Assembly (NCBI RefSeq): GCF_032452875.1
Contig: NC_083875.1
Coordinates: 73,802,178 to 73,866,177, forward strand
DNA from: Bos javanicus
Lineage: Eukaryota > Chordata > Mammalia > Artiodactyla > Bovidae
Length of the DNA: 64,000 bases
Reading direction: 5' to 3'
The first letter of the stretch is position 1. Each line of letters begins with the position of its first letter. The notes below the pieces were generated by a model. The model was given only the letters and a program-made list of their open reading frames with translations, did not search any database and was not told where the DNA came from. A program made the position numbers and the translations under genes. Shown piece after piece: positions 52,820-64,000 of this stretch.

Positions 52820-52937
52820 CTTCCGATGGGTCCAGCCTTCTGGCTCTCCGTCCATGCTTCGAATTGTTGTGAACAAACATGTTGTCAGAAACAGCCAGCA
52901 CATGTCCATCCACATTCACTGTTGTTGACAATACGAC
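52820..52937 (-). CDS. EBF2: EBF2 exon 8, end of the DNA-binding domain
   Basis: The acceptor AAATCTGCAG ends at 52938 on the minus strand. The exon is GTCGTATTGTC...CATCGGAAG and the donor is GTAGGG. It encodes VVLSTTVNVDGHVLAVSDNM, then FVHNNSKHGRRARRLDPSE. This is the C-terminal part of the COE DNA-binding domain, including the basic KHGRRARR stretch, which probably also serves nuclear import. Counting back from a 575-residue protein, the first Val is near residue 212. It starts in phase 0, so the missing exon 7 should end in ...RRFQ. The last G joins exon 9. No change from the family pattern was seen. Confidence 0.97.
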
Positions 52938-53574
52938 CTGCAGATTTCAAGGAAAAAGGATGGGGGGGGAAGGGGTTGAGTTAATTTCTCAGTAAGTCAT
53001 AAAAGTCACAAAACTGTTTCGTCACACTTCCATGTGGCTAATGAGAGATGGACCAGAATTTAGGGACAAGCCCTGCTCTTGGCATCTGAATGGGTTCTCC
53101 TCCTCCTGTAACAATGGCAAAGCATTATGGAAAAAGAGGCCACCCTTCACCCATGTGTTGTCACCTATTTGTGCTCAAACTATGCCCAGGTGAGGAAGTG
53201 GGGAAGTTGGCAATCTGCCCATAGCTTCTAGAAACTTCATCCCAATCAAAGGACTTGGACCATCATTCCCAGGTGACCCTCGGGCTGCAGTCACAACAAG
53301 GAGCTGATTGTGTCTGATTGGGAAGCTAAGATGGAAACACCAGCTGGGAGGTCATCTCTCAGTAGTGGGTTCTTGAACATCTGACATGTGCTCAAGTAGT
53401 GCTGGGCAGTACTCATCATGCATGTACTGCCTGATGAGCTATATCTGGTTTCTCCCACACCAGACAGCAGCGACTAAGATGCTCAGACTTTGGGTGAGAA
53501 AGTAAAGTTGCGGAATTCAGTGTTGAAAATGTAGGACATTTAGTATCTAACCAGATGAAAGGGAAGAGATGGGT

Positions 53575-53940
53575 GTGGCATAGTGGAAGGGTGTGGATTT
53601 GCAGTCAAAGAGAACTGAATCCAAATCCCATGCCTGCTCCTTCCAATTGAGAACCTCTGATGGATTACTTGGGCTTCCCTGGTGGCTCAGACAGTAAAGA
53701 ATCTGTCTGCAATGTGTGAGACCTGGGTTCAATCCCTGGGTTGGGAAGATCCCCTGGAGAAGGGCATGGCAACCCACTCTAGTATCCTGGCCTGGAGAAT
53801 TCCACGGACTATATAGATGGATTATTTAACCTTTTTGGATCTCCACTTCCCAGTCTGTAAAACATATACAACATTGCCTATCTTGAGGGCTGAATGAGAT
53901 AAAAGAAGAATAAAATGAGAAAATACATGTGAAACATTCA
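53575..53940 (+). repeat. MIR SINE split by a Bov-tA
   Basis: GTGGATTTGCAGTCAAAGAGAACTGAATCCAAATCCCATGCC, then after the SINE TTATTTAACCTTTTTGGATCTCCACTTCCCAGTCTGTAAAACATA and GAGGGCTGAATGAGATAAA. Joined, the parts follow MIR order. Confidence 0.72.
53671..53815 (+). repeat. 3'-truncated Bov-tA SINE with target duplication
   Basis: GGGCTTCCCTGGTGGCTCAG to AATTCCACGGACTATATA, ending early. Flanks GATGGATTACTT (53659-53670) and GATGGATTATTT (53816-53827) form a 12-bp duplication with one mismatch. Confidence 0.94.
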
Positions 53941-54383
53941 TGGATGAGTTCCTATCCTCGTGGCCTTACTCCCGCCTTGTTTGACCAGTCAACAGGACAC
54001 AGAACTTTACTCATGGAGCCCCTCCAATAGTCTAAGCTCTGGGGCAAGAGAAGGTTCCAGGAGGGGGAATTAACCCCCACAAGGCATGGTCCCTACCCTC
54101 AGAGCTTACTTTCATGCTGGAGGAGCATGGCGAACAAGTAAAACAAGCAGCACATAGAATGAGGTCGGACTGAGTTCTCTGTGCGTGCTGCAGATCAGGG
54201 TGCAAGGGAAATTCAAAGAGGTGGTGATCAGTCAAGGCTGGAGCAGTGGGAAAACACAGCAGAAATGCATGGACTTGGGCATATCCACCACCTACTTACT
54301 GACCCAGGAAGGTGAGTCACTTGTTAGTTACATGTGGCAATTCTTTGTGTTTGAGAAAGGAACTTCTTATATACATACTCAAG

Positions 54384-54406
54384 TATATATATATATATAT
54401 ATATAT
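54384..54406. repeat. (TA)n microsatellite
   Basis: TA run of about 23 bases. Confidence 0.95.
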
Positions 54407-54484
54407 CTGAGGAAAGAGATTAAATAGATATGTCCACTCCCAAATTAAACTCGCTGATACTCTACTTGGAATTTTTTGCCCACC

Positions 54485-54690
54485 CTTGAAGAGTTTGCCT
54501 GCAATGCAGGAGACGCAGGAGACCCAGGTTCAACCCCTGGGTCGGGAAGATCCCCTGGAGAAGGGTATGGCAACCCACTCCAATATTCTTGCCTGGAGAA
54601 TCCCATGGACAGAGGAGCCTGGTGGGCTACAGTTCACATGGTCACAAAGAGTTGGACACGACTGAAGCAACTTAGCACACACTTCCTTAC
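54485..54690 (+). repeat. Bov-tA SINE, 5' truncated
   Basis: GAGTTTGCCTGCAATGCAGG, GGTTCAACCCCTGGGTCGGG, and body to GTTGGACACGACTGAAGCAAC. Confidence 0.93.
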
Positions 54691-54839
54691 TTATTAAATA
54701 GAGAGGGGACAAACCTGGACCTTGCCTTACTTCTTAAGAGGTAATATTTTATATTAATACAAAACAAGATTCACTCAATGGCATGTCACATCTCTTTACC
54801 ATGAATTATTTGAAACGAACAAAATAAACATAATGAGTC

Positions 54840-55140
54840 TTTTTTTAAGTGAAATTTACATGCAATTACTGTACAATTTTGATAAATGGATATACCCAGG
54901 TAATCCACACCATATCACAATATAAAACATTTCTGTCTCCCCAGAAAGTTATTTGGGCCTCCTTTCAGTCCGTCCTACCCAATACACTTTTCCAAGCAAT
55001 ACTCTCCTGATTTTTTTTTAACCTCAAATAGGATTTCAGATGGCATCTTTTTTTTTTTCAATTGAGGTATAGTTGCTTACAATACTGTGTTAGTTTCTGA
55101 TGTACAATGAAGTAAAAATTTTTTATATATATTGTAATAT
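54840..55140 (-). repeat. L1-type 3' UTR fragments
   Basis: AAGTGAAATTTACATGCAATTACTGTACAATTTTG (older L1M style), then after a T run AATTGAGGTATAGTTGCTTACAATACTGTGTTAG and CTGATGTACAATGAAGT (artiodactyl L1 3' style). Probably two elements. Confidence 0.55.
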
Positions 55141-57639
55141 AATAAGGATTTGGAAGAACCCTTAAAACTATGAGCCCACAAAGTATGTCACCTAGCCTGG
55201 TGCCACGAGCATGACAGTGGCATTCAGAAGTTTTTACATGGACACAGTGGGCTGCATTTATTAACTTAGACGCAGTGGTCACTGTCTGCTATATATCGGG
55301 TATTATTACATCAGGCCTTGGAGACTGTAAGACCACAGAACGATGTGTTCCTAGTCGACGAGTGTGTCTCCCACACTTAGCTTCTCCACTAGTGAATTCA
55401 CTACCTGTTTCATGGCCCTGCTCACTGTGAAATCAGAACTTAAAGGAGCCTCCATAGTCATTCAGAAAATTACTATCAGTGTAATTGCTCACAATTCAGG
55501 GATGCAGCCGTCTACCTCCAAATCTGTTTTCAATTGTGTCCTTGTTAACATATTAAGAGTCTGGGGAAAGGCCTTCCAGAAAGTTCCTATCATGCAGTGG
55601 CCACCATAAGGCAGAGACCTGCATCACTTTCTGCCAGGACATAAGGCACATACTCTTACAGGGCCTTTCAGCAGAGCAGAGGGTGGCGTCGCAGTCAAAG
55701 GGAGGGAGGAGCCGAGGGTCTCCTGGTTCCCTGAGTTAAGATGAGCACGAAGGCTGAAAGCAACCACCTCTGTCTCTGTTTACCCTCTGAAAATAATAGG
55801 AGAAGATGGAGGGAAAAAATGAGGAATCGGATCAATTTTATAAATTGTGTGTGTGAATGGACATTGCTCTCATCTGTTGGGGGAGAAAAAAAAACAGAGG
55901 GTACTTCAGGCTTTCACTGCTAATGAGCTGTGCTGGGCACAAGGAGGGGAATGCCCGCCCAGGTGAGGATTATGTGGACATGAAGAGCATTCTCCCCAAG
56001 ACCGCTTTAATTCATTCCACAGGCTCCTTGTTATACTGTACGTTCATGCTCCTTGTGCATTCCTGCCACAAAATATGGGGCTTTTTTGAGCCAGCTGATT
56101 TCATCATTGTCCATTTGGGTGGAGTGAGACTCAGTTCCAAAGAGAACATTTCCCGAATGACATACCCTGATGGTTCAGATGCACTTCATTATTTTCTATT
56201 AACAATGGAAATAAATTTTAATCTCTTGCTGGCTAGCGCTGGCCTCTCCTGACAGCAAGGGAATTAACCTGAATTATTTCAGTGTCTGCAAAATTTATTA
56301 CAAGATTTTAAATTATGTCCAAATGTATGTGCGTGTGGCTGTATATATATCGATATGAGGCGAGTCCCCGTTTTTAATATTCTAAATATCTTAAGACAGT
56401 GAGGTATCTAGGAAGGGCTGCCAATTTAACTGAATTTGCAAAATGTAAAGGATTTGATACACAAACTCCATCATGTGAAACCAGACATATTTGGTTGTTG
56501 TTCTTTTTTTTTCTTTTAAGGAATGGTTGTTGTTCTTGTACGTGGAGACACACACAAATACTGACTTTTCCATGCATTCCTTCTCCTTCTGAAAGAACGA
56601 AATACATGAGGGAGGCAAAGATACATTTGGTACACTCAAAGCTTCCAATTTAACTTCCTTCACTGTTTTCTGATGAATGATGACAACACCGATATTATTC
56701 TATTCAGAGAAGTTAAAGTTTCTAAATGTTTGAAGACTGAAGGAAGTGGACTGTGCATTCCAGCATCGTCTCCCTCCCAGGCCTTCCCCTTCCACAAGCC
56801 AACTTCTTTCCCCCAGTGAGTATTTCCTGGGTCATGAAGGCTGACCTTTCCCATCTGGAATCAATCAGTCAACCCCTGACAACTTCCTGAAACACCTCAC
56901 TCCATTTCCTGTTCTCTCCCCCTTCTCCCTTTCCCCCTGGTTTGCTTCACTCTTCAAAACTGCAGGCCACAGCAGCTTAATGTTAGAGGGTCAGACACAG
57001 TTAGACTCCAAAACACTACACAAGGACACCTTTGACCTTCAAAAATCTTTACATCTTAGCCAAACAAATCAAGGTCAACATTTCTTACCATTACCTTGTT
57101 AACTATTTGTAGGCATCTTTGCCAACGATCTTCTGATCCTAGAATCATCCATACCACTTGTTCTTCTAAGATCATAAACTGATCTGTCTTAGAAGTAGCA
57201 AGTGGAGTATTGACAAAGCGTGCCATTAGGAGGTACCTGAAACTAGAAAATCTCGAGTATTTTAACAAACACATGGATAGAATTCCTTCCAAAAGGTCTT
57301 CTCGGTCTCATCAATGTCTCCTATCACCTAAACCTTATACCTGGTTTTTCTAAAGCTCTCAGACTCTCTTGGCATTGCTGTTTCACTGGCACGGTCCAAA
57401 AGGATGACAATTAGGAATACAGATGTCCATAATTTGTATGGGATGGACCTCCGGCTTTTGCTGTTGACACCAGTGACAGCTTTCATTTGTTTCTCAGAGT
57501 CAGTGTATCTGTATTTCAACTCAAAGCTCCAGTAGGAAGGCCTGCAGATCTGAAAACTAAGCATTGTAGGTGCTGGCTGTCCTCCACTGGCACGCTTCAA
57601 CTCAACACATAAACAATAACTAATGATGTTCATGCAAAC

Positions 57640-57850
57640 GGGTTTCCTGGGTGGCTCGGTGGTAAAGAACCTGCCTGCCAATGCAGGAGACTTGGATTCA
57701 ATCCCTGGATTGGGAAGATCCCCTGGAGAAGAAAACGGCAACTCACTCCAGTATTCTTGCCTGGGAAATCCCATGGACAGAGGGGCCGGTTGGCCTACGG
57801 TCCATGAGGTTGCAAAAGTGTCAGACACGACTTAGCGACTAAATAGCAAC
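57640..57850 (+). repeat. Bov-tA SINE
   Basis: GGGTTTCCTGGGTGGCTCGG, GATTCAATCCCTGGATTGGG, and body to GTCAGACACGACTTAGCGAC. Confidence 0.94.
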
Positions 57851-58503
57851 ATTCACACAAATATCATTTAAGACTCGGTTGCTTTCAGTCAAGGTGCCGA
57901 GAAGGAGAAATAGGGATCAACAGAAATCACTTTCATTTTTTTACAGCGAGAGTAACTTTCCACATTTTGCCATTCCTTATTTTTGCTTAGCGCCATCTCT
58001 CATTTTTAGTGAGACCAGATCAATAAATAGGAACCAACTGGAGCAGTTGGCACAGTGACAGTACAGATTCCATTTTGAATCATCCAATTAAATGGGAGTT
58101 TTAGCTGAATATACAGAAATGGAAACATCAGTAAAACGTTTGTGTCTCCCCTTAAAAAAAAAAAAAAGGTAATGTAAGAACAAAAGCTATAACTGTGTTA
58201 GCAGACCACTCAAAGTTCTCAAGAAAATGGATGGCTTTCTCACATTATATTTTTCTTCTCATCATCCAAGAGCAATCCTGTGACCCCTACTCTAATAATT
58301 TATGCAAAGGAGCTGAGTTGTAAAGAGCTCCTTCCTGCCTAAAACAGGCCATGGTGGGAGTTACCCTTTTGGTGGGCCCATCTGTTAATCTGCCTGTACA
58401 ACCAGTTTTCCAATAGAGGAGCTGTTCCTTTGGTATCAGAAATGATATCACGTAACAGCAGGATTTTTACCACCCTGATTTGCTCCCACCCTTGGGTTAT
58501 TCT

Positions 58504-58683
58504 GGGCACTCCCAGGCAGTGCAGAACCTGCCTGGCAATGCAGGAGACTCAAAAGACTCAGTTTGATCCCTGGGTAAGGAAGATCCCCTGGAGGAGGAAA
58601 TGGCAACCCACTCCAGTATTCCTGCCTGAAAAAAATCCCATGGACAGAGTGGCGGGCTGCAGTCCATGGGGTCACAAAGAGAG
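58504..58683 (+). repeat. Bov-tA SINE, degraded
   Basis: GCAGAACCTGCCTGGCAATGC, GTTTGATCCCTGGGTAAGG, GAAATGGCAACCCACTCCAG and a shortened end at GGGGTCACAAAGAG. Confidence 0.92.
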
Positions 58684-59097
58684 TTATTTTTACACCTCAC
58701 TCTGAAATGTCTATGGATTTTTGGAACATCACACTGAAAAAAAAAAAAAATCTATGCTTCTCAAAACTCTGTAACTGTATGATTGAGTTGAGTCAGAGAT
58801 CAGCTTGAATCCTATTCCCAGCCAAGCTTTCTCAGCTCATACCCAGGTGTTCCTACAAAGACCCTAAGTCTCACACAAGAGGGTAAAAGAAAAAGAGAAG
58901 TCAAAATGAAAAATGTGTGGAATGATTAACTGGTCTGCTCTTTGAAACAGACGAGAAACCCAGTGTCTATCTCTGTAAGTCGCTGGAGAATCATCACGTT
59001 GGCTGGAAACCTCCCTGAATGGATCAGAGCTCTGGCTTTGAAAATACACCCGATTCTACCATTAGTCAGATACATTTCCCCTCCATTTCAACAAGGG

Positions 59098-59180
59098 TAT
59101 GGACAGAGGAGCCTGGTGGGCTACAGTTCATGGGGTCTCAGAGAGTCAGACATGACTTAGCAACGAACAATAATAACAAC
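59098..59180 (+). repeat. Bov-A 3' fragment
   Basis: TATGGACAGAGGAGCCTGGTGGGCTACAGTTCATGGGG to GTCAGACATGACTTAGC. Only the last third of the body is present. Confidence 0.88.
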
Positions 59181-60220
59181 ATGCAGCTTCTAGCTGAAGG
59201 TGGGGGCCTATGGTAGTTTAATCTATGTAAAGTTACAGTATGTAGCATTGATAGCCCACTCGAAGTGGAAGGCTCTGATACCTACTTATAAACATGCACC
59301 CACCAAGCTAAATAAAATGGCCTCAAAAATTCCTGTTATTTTGCCAAGCATGGAAAAAAATTCTTTATGACATTTTACATCTGGAAATGGAATTAAATTC
59401 ATGATGTGCTTTTCCCTTATAACTGTTCAGTTGCTCTATATGTTATTTCAGCTTTCCCAAAGCATAACTATTATGTGGGATTTTATTTTCCACCTGTGGA
59501 AGGAGGAAAGAGACACAGAGACCATTAAAGGGACAGAGAAAATCAAGACAGGCTTCTGGCTGTGGTGGGCGATCAGATTTGGGAGTCCACACTGTGAGAA
59601 GAAATACTCCATTGATGTTTTTATACCCTGGCGAATTCTCACATTCGACCAGGGGAATCTGATGAAACAATTTTGTCTAAGCCTCCATAATTCAACCCAG
59701 GCAAAGAACAAACAAATTGGCTACTGCAAGTTGTTTCCCTCTACCTTTTATTCTTGGCACACATCATATTTTCAAGCCAGATTTAAAGCCCGGATTCTTC
59801 TTTGTTACTAGACTCCAGAGTCTCCAAAATTACCTTTAAACACCTACATACCCCGTAAGTATGGATTCTGTCATCTTTTTTTTTTTTAAAGGAATTCCCA
59901 GAATTCTTAGCAATTGCTGTTGTTTCATATTCCCCGAGGCTACATTTTCTGTTCAGTTGAGTATCAAGTAGCAATCGAGAGAACGCCAAGTTGATTGCTG
60001 TTGAGACAGATGTGGGGCGTTCTGGAGTTGCTCACAGCCAGGGAGGGGGGCCATGGCATTCATGACCTAAGTACTGAGAAGATACGTTCTGAAGTCACCA
60101 GACAGCTCTGTGTTTCAGTGAGTCAGAGGCATTTTGTGACCTTCCAGGCACTGTGCCACATGCAATGCAGGCCTACAGAACACTGTCACTGCCTCACAGT
60201 GCTTACTATGCAACTGATCC

Positions 60221-60421
60221 ATGTGAGTCAGTCACTCAGTCATGTCCAGCTCTTTGTGACCCCATGGAGCCTGCCAGGCTCCACTCTCCATGGAATTCTC
60301 CAGGCAAGAATACTGGAGTGGGTAGCCATTCCCTTCCCAGAAGATCTTCCCGACCCAGAGGTTGAACCCAGATCTCCCGCATTGCAGGCGGATTCTTTAC
60401 CATCTCGGCCACCAGGGAAGC
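60221..60421 (-). repeat. Bov-tA SINE
   Basis: GAGTCAGTCACTCAGTCATG, AAGAATACTGGAGTGGGTAG, the B-box complement GAGGTTGAACCCAG, and the head complement GGCCACCAGGGAAGC. The CATGGACTGTAGCC part is deleted. Confidence 0.93.
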
Positions 60422-60452
60422 ATGCAATCAATAAAGCAGAACAAATGCCACA

Positions 60453-60604
60453 CTGGGACTTCCCCATGGTTCAGTGGCTGAGACTCCAAGTTCCCAAAGC
60501 AAGGAGCCTAGGTTTGATCCTTGGTTGGGAAACAAAGATCCCACAGGCTGCACTTAAGACTCAGCCTAGCCAAATAAATAAATATTTTAAAAAAAAAAAA
60601 AAAG
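60453..60604 (+). repeat. CHR-type SINE (short form)
   Basis: GGGACTTCCCCATGGTTCAG, GGTTTGATCCTTGGTTGGG and CTCAGCCTAGCCAAATAAAT, with a 15-A tail. Confidence 0.85.
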
Positions 60605-61034
60605 AGCAAACACTACACATAATCAGGAAGTATTACTATATGGTAATACATAATTGAGGACTGAATTATGTGGCCACTGCATCCTCTAGGAGTCCAAAGG
60701 TAAGAAAATTAACCAGCACTGAGGGCAGTAACCAACATTTTCATCAAGGAAATGAGAGCTGAGATGGGCCTTGAAGGGTTGCAAAACTTGTTATGCAATT
60801 CAAGGTTGCTGAAAAGATTATTCTGGCAAAAAAAAATTCTAATTGGCGTTAAGTGGGGCAATATGCCAAAGAACATTTCTGCTGGCATATTTTGGCAAAT
60901 TTGGCTTAGGATGGACACCTTTTAGAGCTTGCTTGTAAAAAAAAAACAAAACAAAACCCAGTTGAATATGTACAGACATCAAGTGGCAGCTTTTTAAACA
61001 TTTTTTATTTCTTTTTTTTTCGACATCTACACAC

Positions 61035-61358
61035 TGCTTTATTTATTTACTTTAGGCTGTACTGAGTCTTCATTGCTGCACTCGGGCTTTCTCTAGTTGT
61101 GGAAATCAGGGGCGACTTTCTAGCTGTGGTGCTTGGGCTTCTCTTGGTGAAGCACAGGATCTTGGCAGGTGGGCTTCAGAAGTTGCAGCACAAAGGCTCA
61201 ATAGTTGCGGCTCGTGGGCTCTAGGGTGTGCAGACTCAGTAGTGGTGACACACAGGCTTAGTTGCTCTGCAGCATGTGGGATCTTTCCAGAACAGGGATC
61301 AAACCCGTGTCCCTGCTTTGGCAGTAGATTCTTATCCACTACACCACTAAGGAAGTCC
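61035..61358 (-). repeat. CHR-type SINE (long form)
   Basis: TTTATTTATTTACTTTAGGC, GGGCTTTCTCTAGTTGTGG, TAGTTGCGGCTCGTGGGC, the B-box complement GGGATCAAACCCGTG, and the end ACACCACTAAGGAAGTCC. Confidence 0.9.
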
Positions 61359-61839
61359 TCAACCTGCCTGTTAGGTCATCAGGAAGCCCAAAGGTCGTTA
61401 ACCTGCTTTACAACCAAATTTCCCTTCATCCCAAAGGCCAGAGATATTGATACTTGCAACATCCACCTCACCTCATTGTATTCCATCGAGGTCATTGCTT
61501 TTCCCATCGGAAAGGTATACCAAGTGGGATGGTTGTGGTCAAGGGCAGTGTTTTACTGGCAAACATTTTGAGAGCCACAGAGGAGCCTTAACACATTCGA
61601 TGCAGTTCTTGATTTGGCTGGGCCAGTCTTTTTCCCCAAATGCTGTCCTCAGGGACCTTGTGAATCACCTGGTATCCATCAAAATCCAGGAACACGTAGG
61701 CTCCATGAGAAGCTTAAGAATCTATGCACTCTTACTGCAAAACTAAGAAAACTTTCCTTTCCAGGAAGTTCTGCATCTGATGGTCCTGGAATATGTTCAA
61801 GGGTTGGTTTTAGTGCCCAGATTTGAGTCTCTTAAAATG

Positions 61840-61980
61840 TTGGGAAGATCCCCCAGAGGAGGAAATGGCAACCCACTCCAGTATTCTTGCCTGCAAAATC
61901 CCATGGACAGAGGAGCCTGGCAGGCTACAGCCCATAGGGTCGTAGAGTCAGACACGACAAAGCAACTAAGCACCGCACAG
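61840..61980 (+). repeat. Bov-A/Bov-tA body fragment
   Basis: TTGGGAAGATCCCCCAGAGG, CAACCCACTCCAGTATTC, CATGGACAGAGGAGCCTGGC and CAGACACGACAAAGCAACTAAG. The tRNA head is absent. Confidence 0.9.
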
Positions 61981-63166
61981 CTCAAGTCTGACATGGAATT
62001 TCCCAAGAGTTATAGAGGCAACAACCTGCTTTTATTTCTCTCCATTTTCTCCCACAAATAATTCAAAACCCATTTCTTATGTGAACTGGTCAAAATTCTT
62101 AAACCCTAATTCCTGTCCCCATTTGAGATATCAAAAGCAGGGGATGAGGGGTGGACAGATTCATCCCACAGACAAAAGCTTGAAGTAACCCACAGCAAGC
62201 TTTCCCTAAGCTTAAAACATTAGGCTGAGCAAAAGATCCCTGAACCCTCAGAGGTGGTGGTGGTTTTTCTTTTTTTTTCCCTGACTCCTAATAGATAATT
62301 ATTCTTTCTTAACTTGGACTCTCTGGTTTGTTCTCCCACCAGATAATGGACTCACCTGTTGATCAGAGAGGCCGTAAGTCAAGTGGTTTTCATTACGTGC
62401 TTGAAAAGTGTGGCTCAGTAGCCCCGCAGCCTTCCCATGGTGGGTGAGATCACAGAGCAGCTGGGGTGGCTCCTGCTCTCAGAGATTTTGAACTGAAGAA
62501 ACCTGCAGGCAGCTGGCGCTGTATTAAATTTTTAGCATTTGGAGTTAATTTAAACTCTCGTTTCCCTCTTCCACGGTGTGAGAGAAACATTCACCATTTT
62601 TTTACTTAAGGAAAATAGATGGTGGTGCCATGAAAAGGTTTTATATAAGAACTGGGGTTTAGGAAATCATACGGGTTTGTTGGATGGAGCCTGGCCCTGT
62701 TCCAAGACATGAGCAGCCCTGCCCTTTGCTCTCATGTCGATCAGTCAAATAGACGAATGACCGCTGCCCAGCTGTGCAGACTAAGGGTCTCTGCCATCTA
62801 TCCATGCGAACTGCCCCATTGTTTCTATGTGGTGGGTGCATCCAGCATGTTGCACTCATAGGCTCTAGGCTTCCCAGATTATCCAGCGATTCCAATGATG
62901 TCAGTCCGCCCTCACACGCCTCACTTCCATTCTCCATGCTGATGGAGAAGATTGTAGTGTCTTCTGACCACCGTGCATTCCTGCTCTCTTTCTCAGAGGT
63001 CTACCAGACCTGCTCAGTATGTCCTGACAAAGCACCAACCCTTCCCCAGCTCCTCCAGGAACCCTCCAATGAGGGTCCTTCCAACAGGCCCAGGGTTGTG
63101 TACAGATTCCCATAACCAGACAGACATCAATTCAGCCAATTTGGGTCCGGACATGACTTCTTGCCT

Positions 63167-63494
63167 TTTTTTTTTTTTAATAATTTTATTTATTTTTTAC
63201 TTTGCTGGGTCTTTGTTGCTATGCAGGCTTTTCTCTGCTTGTGGTGAGCGGGGTTTTGCTATTCGGACTTCTCACTGCCATGGCTTCTCTTGTTGTGGAG
63301 TATGGGAGTATGGGCTCTGGGGCAAGTGGACTTCAGTAGTTGTGGTTCCCAAGCTCTAGAGCCCAGGCTCAGCAGATGTGGTGCACAGGCTTAGTTGCTC
63401 CGCAGCATGTGGGATCTTTCTGGCTGAGGGATCAAACCCCCATCTCCTGAGTTGGCAGGCAGATTCTTTACCACTGAGCCATCAGGGAAGCCCA
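63167..63494 (-). repeat. CHR-type SINE (long form)
   Basis: T-rich start, CTTTGCTGGGTCTTTGTTGC, TTTTCTCTGCTTGTGGTGAG, TTAGTTGCTCCGCAGCATG, the B-box complement GGGATCAAACCCC, and the end GAGCCATCAGGGAAGCCC. Confidence 0.92.
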
Positions 63495-63677
63495 TGACTT
63501 TTCTTTCACCTGAAATGTATGCCCCCATCCACAACTTTTGACCTCTTATCTCTTGAAGCAAGGGATGGCAAGACCTGTATATGTATCTCTTTTCTCTCAC
63601 TGGTAGAGCTATATAAGAAAATGATTGCTTTGGTGGGCCTCTTGTATTATTAAAAAGGGAATAACGTAGGGGTAGGG

Positions 63678-63886
63678 GCTTCCCTGGTGGCTCAGATGGT
63701 AAAGAATCCGCCTGTAGTGTGGGAGACCTGGGTTTGATCCCTGGGTTGGGAAGATCCCCTGGAGAAGAAAATGGCAACCAACTCCAGTATTCTTGCCTGG
63801 AGAATCCTATGGACAGAGGAGCCTGGCGGGCTACAATCCACGGGGTCGCAAAGAGTTGGACATGACTGAGCAGCTAAGCACTATGT
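63678..63886 (+). repeat. Bov-tA SINE
   Basis: GGGGCTTCCCTGGTGGCTCAG, GGTTTGATCCCTGGGTTGGG, and body to GTTGGACATGACTGAGCAGC. Near-repeats GTAGGGGTA and GTAAGGGTG flank it. Confidence 0.94.
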
Positions 63887-64000
63887 AAGGGTGAACTTGA
63901 GACATCTGAGAGTCACCCAGAAAAATTCAGCAAATGACAGTAAGAATATTTATCCCAGTAATAAAGCTACAAGTGGGAAGGGATTCATTTTAAATGATTC

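Larger units (their letters stand above)
52938..64000 (-). other. EBF2: EBF2 intron 7, partial (at least 11,063 bp)
   Basis: It begins at the acceptor of exon 8 and runs off the window. I searched it for the preceding zinc-knuckle exon (Cys-rich, ending RRFQ) and did not find it, so the donor lies beyond 64000. Repeats are listed separately. Nothing recognisable was seen at 52938-53574, 53941-54484 (apart from an (AT)n at 54384-54406), 55141-57639, 57851-58503, 58684-59097, 59181-60220, 60605-61034, 61359-61839, 61981-63166 and 63495-63677. The block 55700-56300 is repeat-poor and might be a conserved non-coding element. Confidence 0.85.

Noticed and set aside
59401..59811. 136-residue plus-strand ORF with overlapping minus-strand ORFs
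   Set aside because: No recognisable domain, and no promoter or splice pattern. Open frames on both strands suggest composition rather than coding.
59995..60657. 220-residue plus-strand ORF, the longest in the window
   Set aside because: Its second half is translated Bov-tA and CHR SINE sequence with an A-tail (poly-Lys). No domain or splice context supports a gene.
62340..62420. Possible extra exon on the minus strand ending before a GTGAGTCC donor
   Set aside because: The translation (ending near LTYGLSDQ) matches no EBF2 segment, and no convincing acceptor with a matching frame was found.
63690..63750. tRNA-like A/B-box sequences in many places
   Set aside because: They are the tRNA-Glu-derived heads of Bov-tA and CHR SINEs. 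None folds as an intact tRNA gene with proper ends.
1..64000. CRISPR arrays, operons, phage or other compact systems
   Set aside because: The window is mammalian intronic and intergenic DNA. The repeats are dispersed retroelements without regular spacing, and there are no dense gene clusters.

Overview
The window is genomic DNA from a ruminant, almost certainly a bovid (cattle, sheep, goat or a close relative). The evidence is about thirty Bov-tA/Bov-A SINEs (tRNA-Glu head fused to a BovB-derived body), a 3' piece of the BovB RTE retrotransposon, longer tRNA-Glu SINEs of the CHR type, and ruminant L1 3' ends. Cattle cannot be told from sheep or goat by eye. No bacterial, plasmid or organelle sequence is present.

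The only gene I can support is EBF2 (early B-cell factor 2, a COE-family transcription factor), on the minus strand. Nine coding exons were placed to the base by splice sites and continuous reading frame: 52820-52937, 51132-51262, 50078-50204, 29836-29924, 27584-27649, 26761-26938, 24343-24528, 13258-13425 and the terminal coding piece 6248-6279. Together they encode the C-terminal 364 residues and the stop: the end of the DNA-binding domain, the IPT/TIG domain, the helix-loop-helix-loop-helix dimerisation region and the Ser/Thr/Pro-rich activation tail. By comparison with the 16-exon family structure these should be exons 8 to 16. The 5' exons (start codon, zinc-knuckle exon, promoter) were not found and should lie beyond 64000. 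No frameshift or premature stop was seen.

Layout from low to high coordinates. 1-3290: intergenic DNA downstream of EBF2 with old L2 and young SINE insertions. About 3297-6247: the presumed EBF2 3' UTR, almost free of interspersed repeats. 6248-13425: exons 16-15, with a 7.0-kb intron full of SINEs and L1 tails. 13426-24342: a 10.9-kb intron with a mariner MITE, an old L1, a hAT element with its target duplication and a solo retroviral LTR with its target duplication. 24343-29924: exons 14-11 in a compact cluster. 29925-50077: a 20.2-kb intron with layered L1, L2/CR1, CHR and Bov-tA copies. 50078-52937: exons 10-8. 52938-64000: part of an intron longer than 11 kb.

No undescribed molecular system is evident. 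The points most worth a second look are small: two overlapping, mutually exclusive hairpins and a 14-bp GTCACGTGAC palindrome in the presumed 3' UTR, a perfect RFX-type X-box in intron 10, a near-consensus DR1 nuclear-receptor site in repeat-poor intron 10 sequence, and a CA repeat just inside intron 9 beside a splice donor.
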